From NCBI RefSeq assembly GCF_030540765.1, contig NZ_JAUOEL010000001.1, positions 248,001-312,000 on the forward strand: a stretch of DNA of 64,000 nt, read 5' to 3'. The notes under the pieces were generated by a model that was given only the letters and a program-made list of their open reading frames with translations, did not search any database and was not told the DNA's origin. Below, in pieces: positions 19,499 to 27,724 of this stretch (positions are counted from its first letter, which is position 1; every line of letters begins with the position of its first letter). Position numbers and translations under genes: made by a program. The DNA is from Flavivirga jejuensis. GTDB lineage: Bacteria > Bacteroidota > Bacteroidia > Flavobacteriales > Flavobacteriaceae.

Positions 19499-19936
19499 AT
19501 GTATAATATTGTAAAGACATTACATTCTTATTGGGCGTATGTAGTACTTCTTGTTTTAATACTAGCGACTGTTAACGCTTTAATAAAAACATTTGGAGAT
19601 AAGGAGTATGAAGCCAAAGATTTTAGAAAATCACTATTTACTTTAATAGTATCGCACATACAGTTATTAATAGGGTTAGTATTATATTTTGTCTCTCCTA
19701 GATTTGAGTTATGGGGAGAATTAGGCGGTAAAGTAATGAGTAATTCCCTGGCAAGATTATACCTTGTGGAACATCCTCTAATAAATATTATAGCAGTAGC
19801 TTTAATAACTATTGGATATTCTAAACATAAGAAGAAACTAACATCTAAAGCAAAATTAAAAACAATAGCTGTTTTTTATACCATAGCTTTGGCCTTGTTT
19901 TTATCCCGAATTCCTTGGAGTTCTTGGATGGGTTAA
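19499..19936 (+). CDS. Four-helix integral membrane protein, cytochrome-B-like
   Basis: Small inner-membrane protein of 145 residues with four predicted transmembrane segments (about 10-30, 45-65, 88-105, 120-137). Histidines in or near the helices (TLHSYW, IVSHIQ, LVEHPL) would allow heme binding, and similar flavobacterial proteins tend to be labelled cytochrome B. There is no certain catalytic motif, so heme binding is inference. It stands alone between the receptor terminator and a repeat block, with its own -7 box. Confidence 0.6.
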   Translation: MYNIVKTLHSYWAYVVLLVLILATVNALIKTFGDKEYEAKDFRKSLFTLIVSHIQLLIGLVLYFVSPRFELWGELGGKVMSNSLARLYLVEHPLINIIAVALITIGYSKHKKKLTSKAKLKTIAVFYTIALALFLSRIPWSSWMG

Positions 19937-19939
19937 AAA

Positions 19940-20390
19940 TAAAGAGGTCTAAAAAGTGATAAAATTTGTCATTCAGAGATCTGTGTTAAAAATTTTAACT
20001 AGCGTATAAAATGACGTAATTGAGGTGTCATTCAGAGGCATTAGACCAAAAATTTCTCAAGTGGAGAGAATGACGTAATTGGGTGTCATTCAGAAGGAGG
20101 TACGACTGAAGAATCTTTAGAGATTAATGATAAAGATTCTTCGCTACGCTCTGAATGACAAACGATTGAAAATTAAGTACTTATAAAACACGTCAATGGT
20201 AGGCTATCGAAAACAAAATATATTTTGTTTGAAGATATAAGCGAAGCTTACGACTGAAGAATCTTTAGAGATTAATAATAAAGATTCTTCGACTCCGACA
20301 ATTATCGGAATGCTCTGATGACAAACAATTGTAAATTAAGTATTTATAAAAAACGTCAATGGTAGCAAAGCGAAGAATCTTATTTAAAAA
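19940..20390. repeat. Mosaic dispersed repeat A, copy 1 (gene-free stretch 19937-20417)
   Basis: It is built of reusable modules: GTCATTCAGAG boundaries, GAAGAATCTTTAGAGATTAA arms that pair with TAAAGATTCTTCG, AACAAAATATATTTTGTTT, CCGACAATTATCGG, and a TTAAAAATTTTAACTAGCG module near the left end. The same modules recur at 25.9/27.2, 51.8 and 59.9 kb. The left edge (AAAGAGGTCTAAAAAGTGAT) matches one terminal inverted repeat of the 59.9-kb copy. No coding potential is seen. Confidence 0.8.
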
Positions 20391-20417
20391 TCAAATTTTT
20401 ATTTAAATTACTTTAAA

Positions 20418-21464
20418 TCACTTCACTTCTTTGATAACATACACATAAACAGGGAAATGATCGCTAAAACCATCGGTGAATAGTCCGTTAGAAAAGCTTC
20501 TAAAAGGGTACCCTTTATAGCGACCATCTTTATGGAATAAATAATTTTTATTAAAAATACCAGCTTTATAAAACCTAAAAGAATCATAATCTTTTTCAAG
20601 TAATGGTTTAGTAATCATAATTTGGTCAAATAAACTCCAGGTATCTCGATACGCAGTTGTGCCTAATCCGTTTTTATAAAAACTTTCAAAAGGATTATAA
20701 ATACCTTTCAAACGCACTTTTTTCTTGTCTTTTTTAGCTTCTAAAACAGTTTTGATACTTGCGTTTGTAGGGTCATCATTTAAATCGCCCATAGTAAAAA
20801 TTTTGGCATAAGGATTTATTACTTGAAGCGAATCAATTAAGTATTTATTCAATTTAGCAGCAGCTACCCGTTTTGGTCTGCTTCGAGCTTCACCACCACG
20901 GCGAGAGGGCCAGTGATTAATTATTATATGTATCATTTCTCCTTCTAAATTACCACTTACTAATACTTGGTCTCTGGTGTAAATACGTTTTCTGTTATCA
21001 TCATAAATTTTGAGTTCATGTTTGCTGGTGTAAATAGGAGCGAATAATTTTTTTTGATATAACAAACCAACATCAATACCTCGAATATCTGGAGAGTCAA
21101 AGTGAACAATACCATAATTTGCATTCCTTAGTAAAGAATCGTTAACAAGATCCTCGAGTACTTCTCGGTTTTCAATTTCAGATACTCCAATAATAGCTGG
21201 TTTGTTATGAGTTGTTTTATATCCAATATCAGCAATTACGCGAGCCATATTTTGTACCTTCTTTTTATATGCCTTTGTACGATTTGTTTTTAAGTCCATC
21301 ATAGGACTAAATTCATCAAACTTATTAGGATCATTAATAGTATCAAATAGGTTTTCTAAATTATAAAAGGCTATAGTATGAATTTTGAATTTTCGTTTTT
21401 GTGCATAAACGTTTGATATCATAATAGATATAAATAAAAAAATAAATATTATAGGAATTTTCAT
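20418..21464 (-). CDS. Secreted endonuclease/exonuclease/phosphatase family protein
   Basis: DNase I-like (EEP) fold enzyme of 348 residues with an N-terminal signal peptide (ISIMISNVYAQ). Motifs of the fold: FYNLENLFDTINDP with the metal-binding Asn/Glu, IIGVSEIENREVLEDL (Glu ligand), INHWPSRRGGEARS (catalytic His region), GDLNDDPTN, and SDHFPVYVYV at the C-terminus (Asp-His pair). It is divergently transcribed from a TonB receptor followed by a DUF5689 lipoprotein. Extracellular nuclease, receptor and surface lipoprotein together would fit nucleic-acid or phosphate scavenging, which is inference. A shorter paralogue lies at 47.3 kb. Confidence 0.9.
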   Translation of the reverse strand: MKIPIIFIFLFISIMISNVYAQKRKFKIHTIAFYNLENLFDTINDPNKFDEFSPMMDLKTNRTKAYKKKVQNMARVIADIGYKTTHNKPAIIGVSEIENREVLEDLVNDSLLRNANYGIVHFDSPDIRGIDVGLLYQKKLFAPIYTSKHELKIYDDNRKRIYTRDQVLVSGNLEGEMIHIIINHWPSRRGGEARSRPKRVAAAKLNKYLIDSLQVINPYAKIFTMGDLNDDPTNASIKTVLEAKKDKKKVRLKGIYNPFESFYKNGLGTTAYRDTWSLFDQIMITKPLLEKDYDSFRFYKAGIFNKNYLFHKDGRYKGYPFRSFSNGLFTDGFSDHFPVYVYVIKEVK

Positions 21465-21483
21465 ACTAATTTGTAATGAGTTG

Positions 21484-21514
21484 TTGTGAAGTATATGTCA
21501 AAAGTATATATTTG
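21484..21514 (+). promoter_or_regulatory. Promoter of the TonB receptor/DUF5689 pair
   Basis: TTG (21484-21486) and TATATTTG (21507-21514) are spaced by 20 bases, a good fit to the flavobacterial -33/-7 pattern. They lie in the 114-bp region shared with the divergent nuclease gene. Confidence 0.6.
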
Positions 21515-21578
21515 CCAGCAATAAATAGTAAGAAATATCTTCAATAATATATTTTTAGAAAGCAATGTATTACAATTA

Positions 21579-24401
21579 ATGATAAAAAAAAGATCATTGC
21601 CCTTTACTTTTTTATTAGGAATCTTTAGCATTTTTTCTATACATGCACAACAAACTTTAATAAAAGGAAGTGTAAAAGAAGCACATTCTTTCGAACCCAT
21701 ACCAGAAGTTAGTATTACAATTGAAGAAACCCATCAAGCTACTAAGACAAATCTGTTAGGGTTATTTGAGTTTTCTAAAAATGTGCCGTTAGGCGAACAA
21801 GTTTTAAGAGTTTCAAAAACGGGTTATATAACAAAGAGGTATCCAATAATAGTAAATGAAAACGAAACAGTTAATATTACAGATATAACTTTAGAAGTTG
21901 ATGCATCTGAATCTCAAGATTTATTTACTGTTATACTTTCTGATGATGAATTGGATGATGATACCATTGGTTCAGACAATATTTCAGGTTTATTATCATC
22001 TTCTCTAGATGCGTTTCAGCGCACGGCTGCATTCGAATTTAGCGCCTCATTTTTTAAGTTAAGAGGTTTAAATTCCGATCATAGTTCTATTCTAATAAAT
22101 GGTATCGAAATGAATAAAATCTATAATGGACGTCCACAATGGAGCAATTGGGGCGGGTTAAATGATGTGATTAGAAATCAGGAATTAACTTTAGGGTTAA
22201 CATCATCAAGCTATAATTTTGGAGGCATTTTGGGAACTACCAACATCAATACAAGAGCCTCTCAAAAACGATCTGGAGGACGGGTAACCTATTCCTCTTC
22301 TAATAGAAGTTACTCTAACAGACTTTTGGCTACTTATGCAACAGGCATTTTAAAAAGCGGATGGGCTTACACCTTGTCTTTAGGGAGGCGTTGGGGCAAT
22401 GAAGGATATCAAGATGCTACGTTATACAGTTCTAATTCAATTTTTACTTCCGTAGAAAAAGGGATTAATGATAAACATAGTTTGAGTTTTACAGGGATTT
22501 ATGCTCCAAATAGAAGAGGTAAGTCATCACCAAATACTCAGGAAGTTTATAATTTAAAAGGGATAAGGTATAATGAATATTGGGGATGGCAAGCAGGTAA
22601 AAAACGTAATTCGCGCATTAAAGAAGTAGATGAGCCTATTGTTATGTTAAATCATTATTGGAATGTAAATAGTAAGACAACATTAAACACCAATATAGGA
22701 TATCAATTTGGAAAATTAGGAAACAGTCGTTTGGCCTATGGCGGTGCTAATAGAATTGAAAATACTAACGAAACCATCGTTTTTGAAAGCGGAGGAAGAA
22801 ACCCGAGTCCAACCTATTATCAAAAACTCCCAAGTTATTTTGAAAGAAACTTTCCTAACGATTTAGAGTTTGCTTATAATTCACAACAGGCGTTTTTAAA
22901 TAACGGACAAATTAATTGGCAACAGATGTACGATGCAAATTTAATTAGTGCGACTCAAGGAAGAAACGCAACATATATGTTGTATGAAGACAGAGTAGAC
23001 GATAACCAATTAACTATAAATACTATTTTAAAAAGGGAGTTAAACGAACACGTTTTATTTAATGCATCTATTAATTACAAGAAACTAAAATCTAAAAATT
23101 ATGCTCAAGTTTTAGATCTTCTAGGCGGGACAGGTTTTTTAAATATAGATAGTTTTGATGGTGTTCAATTCGATTTAAATAACCCAAATACCATTGTTGG
23201 TGTTGGGGAGATTTACGGATACCATTATAATATGTTTGCCAATATTATTTCTGCATATACACAAGCACAGTTTAAATATAATAGATTGGATTTTTTTGTG
23301 TCTGGAAATATAATCAATACAGAATACCAAAGGGAAGGTTTGTTCCAGCACGAAAATTTTCAAAATAACTCGTTTGGTAAAGGAGACAAATTATCTTTTA
23401 TAGGATTAGGGGTTAAAGCAGGTGCGACATATAAAATTACAGGAAAGCATCTATTAGATGTAAATACAGGTTATATTACAAAAGCACCTTCCATTCGTAA
23501 TAGTTATTCTAACTCTAGAGCGAACCATAATATAGTTCCGAATATTTCTGAAGAAAAAATAATGTCTTTAGATGCGAGTTATATTTTCAGGTCGTCTATT
23601 GTAAAAGCAAAACTAACAGGGTTTTATATAAAACTCGAAGATGCTAACGAAATCTCATTTTTCTTTGCAGATGGCATAGGGCATGTTATTGCCGAATCTG
23701 GAACACAACAATCAGGTAATGATGATACAGAGTTTATTCAAGAGATACTACAAGGAATAGATAAAAACCATTTAGGAGCAGAATTTGGCATTGAAGCCCA
23801 GGTAACACCAACTATTAAATTAAAAGGAGCCGCTTCTATTGGGCAATATACGTATGCTAATAACCCAGATTTATATTTGTCTTCAGATAGGTTCGAAAAT
23901 GCTTATTTAGGAACCTCGAAACTTAAAGATTACAAATTGGCAGTAGGGCCACATCGTACTTATTCTGTCGGGTTTGAGTATCGCGATCCAGGCTATTGGT
24001 GGTTTGGTGCCACTGCTAATTTTTTCGATAAAACTTATTCAGACATTAGCCCACTAACCAGAACCGATAATTTTTTCACAGATGTTGATGGTTTACCATT
24101 TGTTGATTATAATAAAGATGTTGCTAAAGCATTACTCAAACAAGAAATTTTCGATGATTACATGGTTGTAAACCTTGTGGGAGGTAAATCGTGGCGTGTT
24201 AGTCGGTATTACATTGGAATTTTTGCAAGTATAAATAATGTTTTAGACGAAGTTTTTAAAACAGGAGGTTTCGAACAAGGCCGACAAGCTAATTACAGAC
24301 AATTAAGAGATGATCAAGCTTTAAATAAACCAGTTTTTGGATCTAAATATTGGTACGGAAGAGGCGCTACATATTTTCTAAATGCATATGTTAATTTTTA
24401 A
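21579..24401 (+). CDS. TonB-dependent receptor with CarboxypepD_reg-like domain
   Basis: Outer-membrane receptor of 940 residues. A signal peptide (…FSIHAQ) precedes a carboxypeptidase-regulatory-like beta-sandwich (TLIKGSVKEAHSFEPIPEVS), a plug region containing FKLRGLNSDHSSILINGIEM, and a barrel ending in YFLNAYVNF. It is distant from the tandem pair just upstream. The DUF5689 lipoprotein starts 8 bases after its stop, so the two form an operon, with the EEP nuclease divergent. This receptor/DUF5689/nuclease grouping appears typical of Flavobacteriia; the substrate is unproven. Confidence 0.92.
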   Translation: MIKKRSLPFTFLLGIFSIFSIHAQQTLIKGSVKEAHSFEPIPEVSITIEETHQATKTNLLGLFEFSKNVPLGEQVLRVSKTGYITKRYPIIVNENETVNITDITLEVDASESQDLFTVILSDDELDDDTIGSDNISGLLSSSLDAFQRTAAFEFSASFFKLRGLNSDHSSILINGIEMNKIYNGRPQWSNWGGLNDVIRNQELTLGLTSSSYNFGGILGTTNINTRASQKRSGGRVTYSSSNRSYSNRLLATYATGILKSGWAYTLSLGRRWGNEGYQDATLYSSNSIFTSVEKGINDKHSLSFTGIYAPNRRGKSSPNTQEVYNLKGIRYNEYWGWQAGKKRNSRIKEVDEPIVMLNHYWNVNSKTTLNTNIGYQFGKLGNSRLAYGGANRIENTNETIVFESGGRNPSPTYYQKLPSYFERNFPNDLEFAYNSQQAFLNNGQINWQQMYDANLISATQGRNATYMLYEDRVDDNQLTINTILKRELNEHVLFNASINYKKLKSKNYAQVLDLLGGTGFLNIDSFDGVQFDLNNPNTIVGVGEIYGYHYNMFANIISAYTQAQFKYNRLDFFVSGNIINTEYQREGLFQHENFQNNSFGKGDKLSFIGLGVKAGATYKITGKHLLDVNTGYITKAPSIRNSYSNSRANHNIVPNISEEKIMSLDASYIFRSSIVKAKLTGFYIKLEDANEISFFFADGIGHVIAESGTQQSGNDDTEFIQEILQGIDKNHLGAEFGIEAQVTPTIKLKGAASIGQYTYANNPDLYLSSDRFENAYLGTSKLKDYKLAVGPHRTYSVGFEYRDPGYWWFGATANFFDKTYSDISPLTRTDNFFTDVDGLPFVDYNKDVAKALLKQEIFDDYMVVNLVGGKSWRVSRYYIGIFASINNVLDEVFKTGGFEQGRQANYRQLRDDQALNKPVFGSKYWYGRGATYFLNAYVNF

Positions 24402-24409
24402 AAAGGGTT

Positions 24410-25843
24410 ATGAATTATATAAAAAGGCTTTTAATTTTAAGTATTACAATCATGGTTTTTTCCTGTGTAAATAATGATGATTATAACATCCCGATTCCTG
24501 CTGATTATATCGAAAATATTGTAATTCCAGAAAATCAATTAACCACGTTTAAAGCCGTATACGAAAGATATGAGCAAGCAGTAAATAAAGGAAATCCTAT
24601 AGCAATTATAGACGAAGATTTATATATTGAAGGTTATGTTATTTCAAACGATCAAGCAGGGAATTTCTTTGAAGAACTTATTATTCAAAATAAAACGGAT
24701 GCCAGTAATCCAGATAACGACCCTCGGTTGGGTCTTAAATTAGAAATTAATGTGGGGAGCCTATCCGATACTTACGAGTTTGGAAGAAAAGTGTATGTAA
24801 AACTTAAAGGCTTAACCATTGGCGATTCTAATGGTGTTTTAGCTATTGGCAAAGGAGAAGATTCGAAGATAGAGCAAATTCAAGATTTTGAGTATCGAAA
24901 TATTGTTTTAAGAACATCTGAAGTAGCAACAATAACACCAAAGATTAGTTCATTAATTCATTTAACAGAAGCCGACGAAAACACATACATTCAATTAGAT
25001 AACATGCAAATTAATAGATTTGATTTAGCATTAACATTTGCAGGAGAATCGATTGATGCATTTGATGGTTTACGAATTTTAGAAAACTGCGATTTGGGAG
25101 CTTCTATTTTATTACAAACAAGCACGTTTTCAGATTTTAAATCGTTGCCCCTACCACAAAATAAAGGAAGTATTCGAGGGGTGCTTAGCAGAGATTTTAA
25201 AGATGATTTTAATGTGTTTGTACTAAATAGTTCGTTGGATATTACTTTTAATTCTGAGGAGCGATGCGATCCTATAGAATTAGGTTGCGGATTGGCAGCC
25301 TCATTCGGAACCATGAATTTATTTTATGAAGATTTCGAATCACAGAAAAACAATAAACTAATTACAGGAAACGGTTGGACTAACTATATAGAAGCTGGTA
25401 GCGAAGGCTGGGAGGCATATTCCTCAACATCAACAAATGCCTCTTTAGGAAGGTCTGCCAGATTTAAACCTGCAAGTTCTGGAGACGATAGTAATATTGG
25501 GTGGTTAATAACGCCTGCTATCAATCTGGATACTCAAGAAGGAGAAACTCTGCGTTTTAAAACATCCAATAGTTTAGCAGATAGTAGTTATTTAGAAGTG
25601 CTATATTCTTTAGATTGGGATGGCACCGAAGCAAACATTACTTCTGCAACCTGGGGCGTGCTATCTGCGGCTTATATTGTAAAAGATACCGACTCTTTTG
25701 TGCCTTGGTTTAATTCTGGTAATGTGGATCTGTCTTGTGTTACAGGTACTATGCACATCGCTTTTAAATATACAGGTAACGGACATGAGACTTTTGATGG
25801 GGTTTATGAGTTGGATGCTGTTAGTATTGATTATTTGCCTTAG
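24410..25843 (+). CDS. DUF5689 domain-containing surface lipoprotein
   Basis: Lipoprotein of 477 residues: the signal ITIMVFSC places the lipidated Cys at ~19, with acidic NNDD after it. The N-terminal half fits DUF5689 (DEDLYIEGYVISNDQAGNFF; VYVKLKGLTIGDSNGVLAIG), an OB-like domain found with TonB receptors. The C-terminal half (FYEDFESQ…NGWTNYIEAGSEGWEAYSS, GWLITPAINLDTQEGETLRF) resembles a choice-of-anchor-J type beta-sandwich. It is probably a surface partner of the receptor just upstream, perhaps in substrate capture. A dispersed repeat and the IS110 follow directly. Confidence 0.85.
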   Translation: MNYIKRLLILSITIMVFSCVNNDDYNIPIPADYIENIVIPENQLTTFKAVYERYEQAVNKGNPIAIIDEDLYIEGYVISNDQAGNFFEELIIQNKTDASNPDNDPRLGLKLEINVGSLSDTYEFGRKVYVKLKGLTIGDSNGVLAIGKGEDSKIEQIQDFEYRNIVLRTSEVATITPKISSLIHLTEADENTYIQLDNMQINRFDLALTFAGESIDAFDGLRILENCDLGASILLQTSTFSDFKSLPLPQNKGSIRGVLSRDFKDDFNVFVLNSSLDITFNSEERCDPIELGCGLAASFGTMNLFYEDFESQKNNKLITGNGWTNYIEAGSEGWEAYSSTSTNASLGRSARFKPASSGDDSNIGWLITPAINLDTQEGETLRFKTSNSLADSSYLEVLYSLDWDGTEANITSATWGVLSAAYIVKDTDSFVPWFNSGNVDLSCVTGTMHIAFKYTGNGHETFDGVYELDAVSIDYLP

Positions 25844-25877
25844 TTTAAACTATTCCGTTTATATGTTTATAAATAAA

Positions 25878-25953
25878 ATAGTTTCAGATTCTTCAGTCGT
25901 ACCTCCTACCATTGACATGTTTTATAAACAACTAACTTTCAATCACTTGTCAT
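25878..25953. repeat. Mosaic repeat A, copy 2, left part (interrupted by IS110)
   Basis: Modules GATTCTTCAGTCGTACCTCC, ACCATTGACATGTTTTATAA and AACTTTCAATCACTTGTCAT are shared with the 59.9-kb copy. There, the corresponding text continues uninterrupted into TCATTCAGAGCACAGCG; here it stops at the IS110 left end and resumes at 27155. Confidence 0.85.
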
Positions 25954-25955
25954 CC

Positions 25956-25963
25956 TATGTTTG
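25956..25963 (+). promoter_or_regulatory. Left-end -7 box TATGTTTG, completed only in the excised circle
   Basis: TATGTTTG matches TAnnTTTG. In the integrated element no TTTG lies at -33 in the host flank. In a circular junction, TTTG at 27133-27136 in the right end would sit 20 bases upstream, forming a full -33/-7 promoter that drives the bridge RNA and transposase. Confidence 0.55.
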
Positions 25964-25984
25964 TAAAAGGATTGAATTTAAAAT

Positions 25985-26150
25985 AATTAATTTAGACGAA
26001 TTAATAAAAAAGGAGAAAGAACAAGACAATATTTTGTCATTAGTTAAAAAAACAGTTCTGAATGCTTGTCCCTTTCTCCTAGTGCTTAAATTTTGAACAG
26101 TTCATTAGGCTTCGAGCCTGTATTAAGGATTGATAAAACAAAAGCACATT
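25985..26150 (+). ncRNA. Putative IS110 bridge RNA
   Basis: Three stem-loops in the order known for IS621-type bridge RNAs. (1) 5' stem-loop: ATTAATT (25986-25992) with AATTAAT (25999-26005). (2) Target-binding loop: AGGAGAAAG (26011-26019) pairs with CTTTCTCCT (26072-26080), and ACAAG with CTTGT. Inside are the left target guide TTGTCAT (26034-26040), identical to the left flank, and the right target guide TCTGAATG (26057-26064), the reverse complement of right-flank CATTCAGA. (3) Donor-binding loop: GTGCTT (26082-26087) with AAGCAC (26142-26147) and an AGGCT/AGCCT tip. Here the left donor guide ACAGTTCAT (26097-26105) is identical to the right end of the element, and the right donor guide AGGAT (26126-26130) is complementary to ATCCT at the left end. 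All four guides include the AT core. Confidence 0.85.
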
Positions 26151-26162
26151 TAAAAATTTGTC

Positions 26163-27143
26163 ATGAGTAAAATTATAGGAATAGACATTAGTAAACAAAC
26201 ATTTGATGTTCGTTTTTTAGAAAAAAAGAAATTATCACATGTCATTTTTGACAATAATCTAAGGGGGTTTAAAAAATTCTTAAATGCTATAGAGGATAAA
26301 GAAAATGTAATAGTTGTGATGGAAGCCTCTGGCCCATATTACGTTAAATTAGCTAGTTATTTGCATACAAGAGAAATTAAAGTATCCGTAGTAAACCCTT
26401 TAATTATAAGGAGGTTCAGTCAAATGAAGTTTTATCGCGCAAAAACAGATAAGAAAGATGCTGGCATTATCAGGGAGTACGGGGAAACAGAAATGAAATC
26501 ACTTAGATTGTGGCAACCAGAAACAAAAGGAGCTCTAAGTTTAAAGCAAATGCAAACTACTTTAGAGTTATTGCAAAAACAATTACGCCAAAGCAAGAAT
26601 CAATTATTAGCTTTTAAGAGCTCTGGTACATTGAACAATCATGTGGATAAAAGTTTAAAAAGCATTATAAAGGCTATAGAAAAGACAATAAAAAAGATAG
26701 AGGATCAAATGCTAAATCTCTGTAATATCTATTATAAAAAAAGTTTAGAATTATTAACATCTATACCTTGTATTGGTAATAAAACAGCAATAATGCTCAT
26801 TGCTATTACAGATAATTTTAGCAAGTTTGAACATTATAAACAATTGATCGCCTATGTTGGTTTAGCTCCTAGAATTTTTCAATCAGGCACTAGCGTAAGA
26901 GGAAAAGGACATATTTGTAAAATGGGGAAATCACAGATAAGAAAATTACTTTACATGTGTAGTTGGACTGCTAAACGTTACAATAAAAGCTGTAAAGAAA
27001 TGTATGAAAGATTGCAAGCCAAAGGAAAGCCCGAGCGTGTAATAAAAATAGCCATAGCTAATAAACTATTAAAACAAGCTTTTGCTGTAGCTACTACAAA
27101 ACAAAAATATATAGAAAATTATCAACCAAATATTTGTTTTTAA
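26163..27143 (+). CDS. IS110 family transposase (bridge recombinase)
   Basis: Complete 326-residue DEDD recombinase. The N-terminal RuvC-like domain shows Asp8 (GIDISK), Glu54 (VVMEASG), and Asp96 and Asp99 (AKTDKKDAG), the four expected acidic residues. A coiled-coil-like linker follows (~125-185), then the Tnp domain with helix-hairpin-helix-like TSIPCIGNKTAIMLI and the catalytic-serine region GLAPRIFQSGTSVRGKG, where Ser241 is the predicted nucleophile. The frame is intact. The stop lies only 11 bases from the right end, and the bridge RNA lies upstream, as in the IS110 rather than the IS1111 group. Probably active, judged by intact frame and matching guides. Confidence 0.95.
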   Translation: MSKIIGIDISKQTFDVRFLEKKKLSHVIFDNNLRGFKKFLNAIEDKENVIVVMEASGPYYVKLASYLHTREIKVSVVNPLIIRRFSQMKFYRAKTDKKDAGIIREYGETEMKSLRLWQPETKGALSLKQMQTTLELLQKQLRQSKNQLLAFKSSGTLNNHVDKSLKSIIKAIEKTIKKIEDQMLNLCNIYYKKSLELLTSIPCIGNKTAIMLIAITDNFSKFEHYKQLIAYVGLAPRIFQSGTSVRGKGHICKMGKSQIRKLLYMCSWTAKRYNKSCKEMYERLQAKGKPERVIKIAIANKLLKQAFAVATTKQKYIENYQPNICF

Positions 27144-27154
27144 GCACAGTTCAT

Positions 27155-27418
27155 TCAGAGCGCAGCGAAGAATCTTTATAATTAATCTCTAAAGATTCTT
27201 CAGTCGTAAGCTTTGCTTATATCTTCAAACAAAATATATTTTGTTTTCGATAGCCTTCTGAATGACACCCGTATTACATCATTTCATTCGCTAGTTAAAA
27301 TTTTTAACACAGATCTCTGGATGACATAGTTACTCCATTTTGTTTAAAAGGTTAGTGTCATCCAGAGCATTCCGACAATTGTCGGAGTCGAAGAATCTCT
27401 CTATACTTTACATCAAAT
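27155..27418. repeat. Mosaic repeat A, copy 2, right part
   Basis: It resumes with TCAGAGCGCAGCGAAGAATC and carries the ATTAATCTCTAAAGATTCTT arm, ACAAAATATATTTTGTTTTC, TTAAAATTTTTAACACAGAT and CCGACAATTGTCGG modules in the same order as the 59.9-kb copy. With the 25.9-kb part it rebuilds one uninterrupted repeat. Confidence 0.85.
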
Positions 27419-27427
27419 TCCAAAAAT

Positions 27428-27470
27428 AAAACCCCAAAGCCCAACCGTTCATTTGAATGTTTGGGTTTTA
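27428..27470. terminator. Hairpin at the 3' end of the truncated sigma gene
   Basis: CCCAA..TTCA / TGAA..TTGGG with AAAACCC / GGGTTTT outer arms. The sigma-like reading frame ends inside this hairpin (stop at 27449), which suggests the original 3' part was lost. Confidence 0.45.
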
Positions 27471-27724
27471 CTTTTTAGAAAATTAAGACATGCATTCTTC
27501 ACAGCCTTATAAAAATAACTTATAGTATGGTTTTCATTTTCAAAAACAATTCCATCTTCCCATACATTAACAAATACTTCTTCAACGAGATCTTTTGAGG
27601 ATTCTAAATCATTGAGGTATTTATATGCTAACTCACAAAGTTGCGGATACAAGCCCTCAAAAAGATTCTTGTAATCTTCCAGCGTTAATTCATTTCTATC
27701 TTCTTTGGTAGTCATATTACTCAC
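27449..27724 (-). pseudogene. Truncated sigma-70/ECF-like protein (region 2 only)
   Basis: A 91-residue product resembling the region 2 half of an ECF sigma factor: LYPQLCELAYKYLNDLESSK, DLVEEVFVNVWEDG (typical VFxxxW) and SYFYKAVKNACLNFLKSK. An ordinary ECF factor would continue with ~80 residues including the region 4 DNA-binding helices; here the frame stops just after region 2, inside a hairpin. It is therefore called a truncated gene, though a short region-2-only protein could still bind core polymerase. It overlaps the upstream small gene by 8 bases, so they share a transcript. The IS110 and repeat lie 0.3 kb away. Confidence 0.6.

Larger units (their letters stand above)
25954..27154 (+). 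mobile_element. IS110-family insertion sequence, complete, ~1.2 kb
   Basis: Ends were set by comparing the split repeat with uninterrupted copies in the window. The left flank ends ...CTTGTCAT and the right flank resumes TCAGAGCGCAGCG; AT is present at both junctions (25952-25953 and 27153-27154) and is the probable recombination core. There are no terminal inverted repeats and no longer target duplication, as usual for IS110. The layout is a ~209-bp left non-coding region, the transposase, and an ~11-bp right end. The left region encodes a readable bridge RNA. Confidence 0.88.

Noticed and set aside
25698-26096. Plus-strand open frame over the end of the DUF5689 gene, the repeat and the IS110 left end
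   Set aside because: It crosses a mobile-element boundary and overlaps the bridge RNA; no protein family is visible.
25950-27154. TCAT at both IS110 junctions as a target-site duplication
   Set aside because: IS110 elements do not make staggered-cut duplications; the guides agree only on AT as the shared core, and the preceding C is not matched by the right donor guide.
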